64,000 bases of DNA from Gnomoniopsis sp. IMI 355080 (Eukaryota; Ascomycota; Sordariomycetes; Diaporthales; Gnomoniaceae), in assembly GCA_027946555.1 (NCBI GenBank), contig JAPEVC010000077.1, positions 80,028 to 144,027 on the forward strand, in the 5' to 3' direction. Below, piece by piece: positions 59,349-64,000 of the stretch; position 1 is the stretch's first letter, and each line of letters starts with the position of its first letter. The notes beneath the pieces are model-generated. The model searched no databases. It worked only from the letters and a program-made list of their open reading frames with translations, and was not told where the DNA came from. The translations under genes were made by a program, and so were the position numbers.

Positions 59349-62300
59349 ACTGTCCTTTAAAATCAATGGTTCGCATGTCACTTGTTACCCTCGAGACCAA
59401 TACTGGAACTGCGGAAATACCATCACAATTCGCAAGCTGGTGAGCGTGCCTGACAGAGGAGCTCGAAACAGCGTTATCACTTGACATGGCTCGTCCTGGA
59501 CGGTTGTCCTCGGACAGCTCGATAGGTTTGGTTTGTTTGTTGTTTCTGATCCAGTGCTCATGAGCAGTGACGAAGTACTCTATATCCTCCTTTTGACGCC
59601 TTCCTTGCATTATGCATTCACAACGCACAACGGTCCATCACCATAAGCCGTGATATTCTTCTAGTAAATGGAAACACCGTACCATTTCGACGATGACGAG
59701 TGTCCCCGAGACACATGGGAGCAGACACAGAGTCCCATTTTTTTTTACAGAAGTTGCGAGCTTGGGACATATTTTACCGGAACAGCAATGCAACTTATTC
59801 CGGTATTGTCTCTTCAAGATGGCTGAAATCGCTGTTGTATTGTACAATGCGGTATGGTTCTGCCCATCACACACACCCTATGGGAGAAGAAAATCAAGTG
59901 TTTCGACCGCGAATGCACTCATCGCTGATTTGGACCATTCTCAGCCCCGCTAGCAAAGGGTTGCAACGCGAGGCCATCACGCAGCTTTTCGTCCATTGGT
60001 TTCCAATTGGACCTCTGTGCGCCTAAGGGTCTGGTCAAGACCTGCCAATTATCTTAAGGCTGGTTTCTCAGTTTGCTGATCGGCCGACACTGTCTCTCGA
60101 TCGCAAGCACATCAACGCAATTGTCAGAGAAGTTTGCTGTGCAACATGGCTCCATTTCGCGTCCGCCTCCAAAGCGTTTTGAGCGTTACGGCCACGACAG
60201 ATGACACAAAATAGCAAGTATTTGCCAATGGATCATGAATACGGTTGCCCTGTTGCATCGGTATCGAGAACTCCCGCAACGTATGTGTCTAATTCCGTCT
60301 GCACCATACCGGGAAATTGTGGCTATATCGGGCTCCGCCTTGCCTCGTTCAATGACCTGGACAGTCTACGAAAATGGAACCATACCTAGACAGGAGTACA
60401 ACAGTCTGTCAACAAAACCTTGGCCTTCTGGGGAGCTTATTTTGTATGTATCGAGCTACGACAACCAGTGTGGTGTTTTGCCATAGTCGCTGTCTAGCAC
60501 CACCCTCAGCGCGGGCGAGGAACCATTGCCAAGTTGCGACGCCTGCCACGCTGACAGCATGGCCTCCCTGGCACACATCTTTCAATGGAACATCAATGAG
60601 GTCATTTTCAAGAGGACATATTCAGTCGTCTGTATATCTTTAATGACCATTTAGGGAGAGATGGTCGTCGCTCTGTCATCGTCCGCCGAAGTTATTAATA
60701 CCGCAAGCACAGGATATCCTCGGCATGCTGCCGGCGCATTACCACCATAAGACCGTCCAAAAGCACCTTTTCAAAACTTTGATGTTCCCTTAGTACCGCC
60801 AAAGTTTATAGCCAACCTCACGCTCTGCGGTTCCATGCTCCGTGCAGACCTCCAGGAGTCTCGACCAGAGCATCTGCTACGGCGTCGGATACCGTGATGA
60901 GGACGCTTCTCGGAGAGATGGGATATGAAGATTGATCGCAGATTCAGTTTGTGTACGAATTTGTCCTGACGAAGAATCCCATGCTTGCTAAGGGACAGGC
61001 ACTGGTGGACGAACGCTGAGATGACCGAGGTCTAGGCAGCAGTTCACATTCGGAACACCGTTTTTGTAGAATGTTCTTTTGTGGGCTAACTGTACATCTG
61101 CGTAGCCATCTCTTTTACTAGACAGCTTGACTACCTGAATATATTCTCACTTGTTCTTGTTGCTCGAGGAACCAGTCCAATATCGAATGGGTGCGATTTG
61201 CACGGGAGGCGTTCAGCCACGCCGTAACATTTACCATTGAACCAATTCCTTGTAACAGTTTGCACCCATGAATCCATGACATGCTTCTGTAGTCACTTCT
61301 GGGCACTTCTTGCGACTTGGTTGTTTAGTAAAGAATGTCTGTCCGGCAAAGCCGAATTACCACACACAAGCCTTCAGAGGCAGCATTCGCTGCCGTTTCG
61401 CATCATCAAAAGTCGCCAGATTCCCAAACCACCATCTTGTTGTATGGGACATGCTGATACGGGTCTGACGATAGCCCGTTCGTCACAGGTCACCATATCG
61501 AGCACCTGACCTCCGATCATCCGTACCTGTGCGCATGGGCTGCCGACGAGGCTGGTCCATGCAAAGTCAATGCATGGGCGACTTGAATGGGGGGGTCTTC
61601 ACGCACGTCTCGACCAAAGCAGCAAGAATTAATATGAAGTATTGGTTCCACAGCATTACCCACGCGAAAGACCAAGGGCCTATATAATCCCGGCATGCTG
61701 TGTCACTTCGCTTGATGGACGTCATACCTTGCTAACCGACGACAGCGTAGTTTGCGATTCTGATTAGCCGGGATGGGCCAGCGACCGGAGAACAAGGCGG
61801 TGATGCCGGCTTGTGTGGGACTGGAAACCTAGTAGTATATTTTTGTGTTTTCCACGGCAGGACAGACATTGCACAGCAGTAGGCAGAATCATACGAAATC
61901 GGATACTGTTGGATGTCTACGCTGTCAAGAAGCGGTTTGGCTCCGCTGGCACAGCAGCTGTTTAGTTGTCGGCATGGATCCCTTGATTTCAACCCGGACG
62001 GGGCGGGAAGGACCGCTGCCGTCGGCGTTGGGTGTTGCCCAAACTCGGATCGGGGATTCGGTCCCAATTTCTTCGGCCTCTGAACCTCCCGGTTGTTTAT
62101 TAGCGGACAATGTGACACACTGGCATGTGCTGAGACTTGAGACCTTGAATGTTCGTTGGAATCAAAGTTATTTCCTCAGGAACGCTTGGTCCCGGCTCCT
62201 CTTAACATCTGCCGGTAGCCACAAAAAAAAAAAGTGGAATGACAGATCGGCTGTGGCTGCAGCTCAAAGAATTTCCCGAGTCCCTTGCGTCCTCTTCTCG

Positions 62301-64000
62301 TCGCGCGGCCGAGCACGATGGGCAGACCAGGGAAATGAAAAGAATAACCCAATCTCGAAGCGTGGGGTGTTGATGTTGTACTCCCAACCCCCATTGCTAC
62401 TGGGGCAAACGTAAGGTGTGGATTGCTTCCGAGGCATAAGTTCTTTTCCGTAGCCCTTGCCTGCGGGGCCACTTCCTCCCACAACCCCCCCTTTCTTTCT
62501 TCAGAGCCTTGTTAACGCTGCGTGCGTATGTGGCTCTGACCTGGGGGCAGCCGGCGGGAAGAAATGGGATCTGCAGACACCCGCAGGTTGTCAACGTCGA
62601 GTAAGATCCGTATGCTCTGCCAACTCTCGAAAGGGAGAGGTGACAGCTATGATATTGCTGCAGCCGTTCCAAGGCCGCAGGATGGAGTTCAGATTTCCGG
62701 CCCGAGTTGAGACAGTCCAGCCAACGGTCCGGGTTTTTTTCTTCTTTTTTTCTCTTTTTTTCTTTCTCCATGCTTCAAAACTCCATTTGATCTGTAATGA
62801 TGTATTCGGCGGCGCAAATCGCAGGGACAACGTTCCCTGGACTTCACCATAAGGTTGCAGTGGACCAGACTTTGATGCAGTCACAGTGACCCTCCCGGGG
62901 GGTTGCAGTGGATCACTCGCCTTATGGATACCATTAAAGATCAAGGCAGGGATGATGCTGAGCAGGGGCCCCAGTTTCTGAATGGGGTCCCGTTCTAGAG
63001 CCTAATTTGACGACACGTCGTATAATGGGTTGTGCTACCGTACCCGGAAAGCGAGGCTCCTCGGCTGACGTCTTATTAGCATTCCAATCTATCTGATTCC
63101 TTGGAAGCTGACAATAACGGAAAAAGGGAACGGATGAGAAACCACTTTCGCCTGAGCAAATGACATGAGAACTTCCCGTAGTGCACACATACACTACCTA
63201 CATAGTGTGTGCATTTTGCTGCAAGCCTAGGTACGAGAGAGCTGTTCGGCGACAAGTGCAGCCCTCACGAAACACAAAAAGGGCGCATAAGACACAGCAT
63301 ACGCTTTTTGGGGGGCAAACAAGAACTGACGATGATCCATACGGATCCTTCGCCGGGGCAGCATGCAACAAAACATGAATTATAAAATGCACATTGGTCA
63401 GGGTCACATAGGAAGGGATACGCCTGCTCCTTCTCGGGTGCTGCCGGCGTGGTGCCAAGAAGTGTTAGGTACCTACTCTGGGTCTTGAGTCCTGTGGAAC
63501 GTCGTTCAAGATCTCTGCAGCCCGGATTTCACAGGCACAAAACCACTGCGTGGCCTACATCGGTGTTGTGAGATGTGAGAGGAGATAGCGACTGACTTGT
63601 GATGTGATGAGGTAGAAGCAGGTAGAAGCCGGTTGAGAAGAAACAACAATCGTGATATCGCAAGTCTTGCTTGCGAGACATCGCTCAGAAGAATACGAAG
63701 GTGTGGTTATCTTTGTCTTGTTTAGGTAGCTAGTGAGGCTGTCACAGTGTATACAGTACATGCTCGCGCCGAAGTATAACCCAGCCTTGGGCCTGCCGCA
63801 AAGAAAGCACGGGCGTCGCACAGAAACGAGACAGCTAACTACTCACACAGCAATTTCCATATGCGATACCACGACAAAGGGAATCCAGACAAAATGGAAA
63901 ACAGCATGACGAGAACAAAACATCGGAGTAAAGACGAGGTTTTGGGAATCACAAACACGGTCTTGAAGATTCTCTAGTGTGATGTCTCTGGGGTGGGGGG
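59349..64000. other. Gene-poor right end with scattered protein-like fragments
   Basis: No complete gene can be built. On the - strand, fragments near 60400-60620, 60770-61030 and 61118-61306 read like protein in places and carry some splice-like signals but do not join in one frame. A T-rich tract lies at about 62734-62765. The last 1.5 kb shows nothing recognisable. Confidence 0.4.

Overview
The window looks like nuclear DNA of a filamentous ascomycete (Pezizomycotina). Genes are monoexonic or carry short introns (about 50-180 nt) with GTAAGT/GTGAGT-type donors, CTGAC/CTAAC-like branch points and CAG/TAG acceptors. Promoters contain long CT-rich tracts. Several gene families are typical of filamentous ascomycetes: a fungal rhodopsin-like 7TM protein, an RRT8-like spore-wall protein, a 2EXR-like protein, a small GPI-anchored Ser-rich protein and an S10 carboxypeptidase. 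There is no operon, CRISPR array or integrated mobile element that I can support. Exon structures below were assembled by hand from splice signals and reading-frame phase. In the main models the exon lengths sum to a whole number of codons.

Layout. 0-7 kb: 3' end of a Pro/Gly/Met-rich protein cut by the window edge (+), a secreted mucin-like protein (-) and an eight-exon RRT8-like membrane protein (-). 8.9-19.6 kb: a GPI-anchored Ser-rich cell-surface protein (+), a HhH-GPD DNA glycosylase (+) and, convergent with it, a Dnf1/Dnf2-type P4-ATPase lipid flippase (-). 19.6-26.4 kb: a long gene-poor divergent interval. 26.4-31.2 kb: a rhodopsin-like 7TM protein (+) convergent with the MADS-box regulator Mcm1 (-). 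31.2-39.1 kb: an 8 kb gene-poor stretch upstream of mcm1.

39.1-51.8 kb is gene-dense: a tetraspanin (+), a NIPA-type Mg2+ transporter (-), V-ATPase subunit E (+), a 693-residue nuclear-looking protein with a PIP-box-like N-terminus (-), a metzincin metalloprotease (+) and a serine carboxypeptidase (-). 53-57.2 kb: a 2EXR/F-box-like protein (-) and a Ctr-family copper transporter (-). 57.2-64 kb is gene-poor, with one convincing small two-exon candidate (-) and several protein-like fragments.

The genes do not form an obvious pathway. Many act at membranes or the cell surface (flippase, tetraspanin, NIPA, V-ATPase, Ctr, 7TM, GPI protein, mucin), but this is ordinary housekeeping synteny, not a cluster. 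I did not find a convincing new multi-gene system. The most notable points are gene-structure oddities: a 13-nt micro-exon, a GC-AG intron and a start codon apparently created by splicing. A possible unannotated small gene near 59 kb and a 16-bp perfect palindrome belonging to a recurring TACATAGTA motif also stand out.
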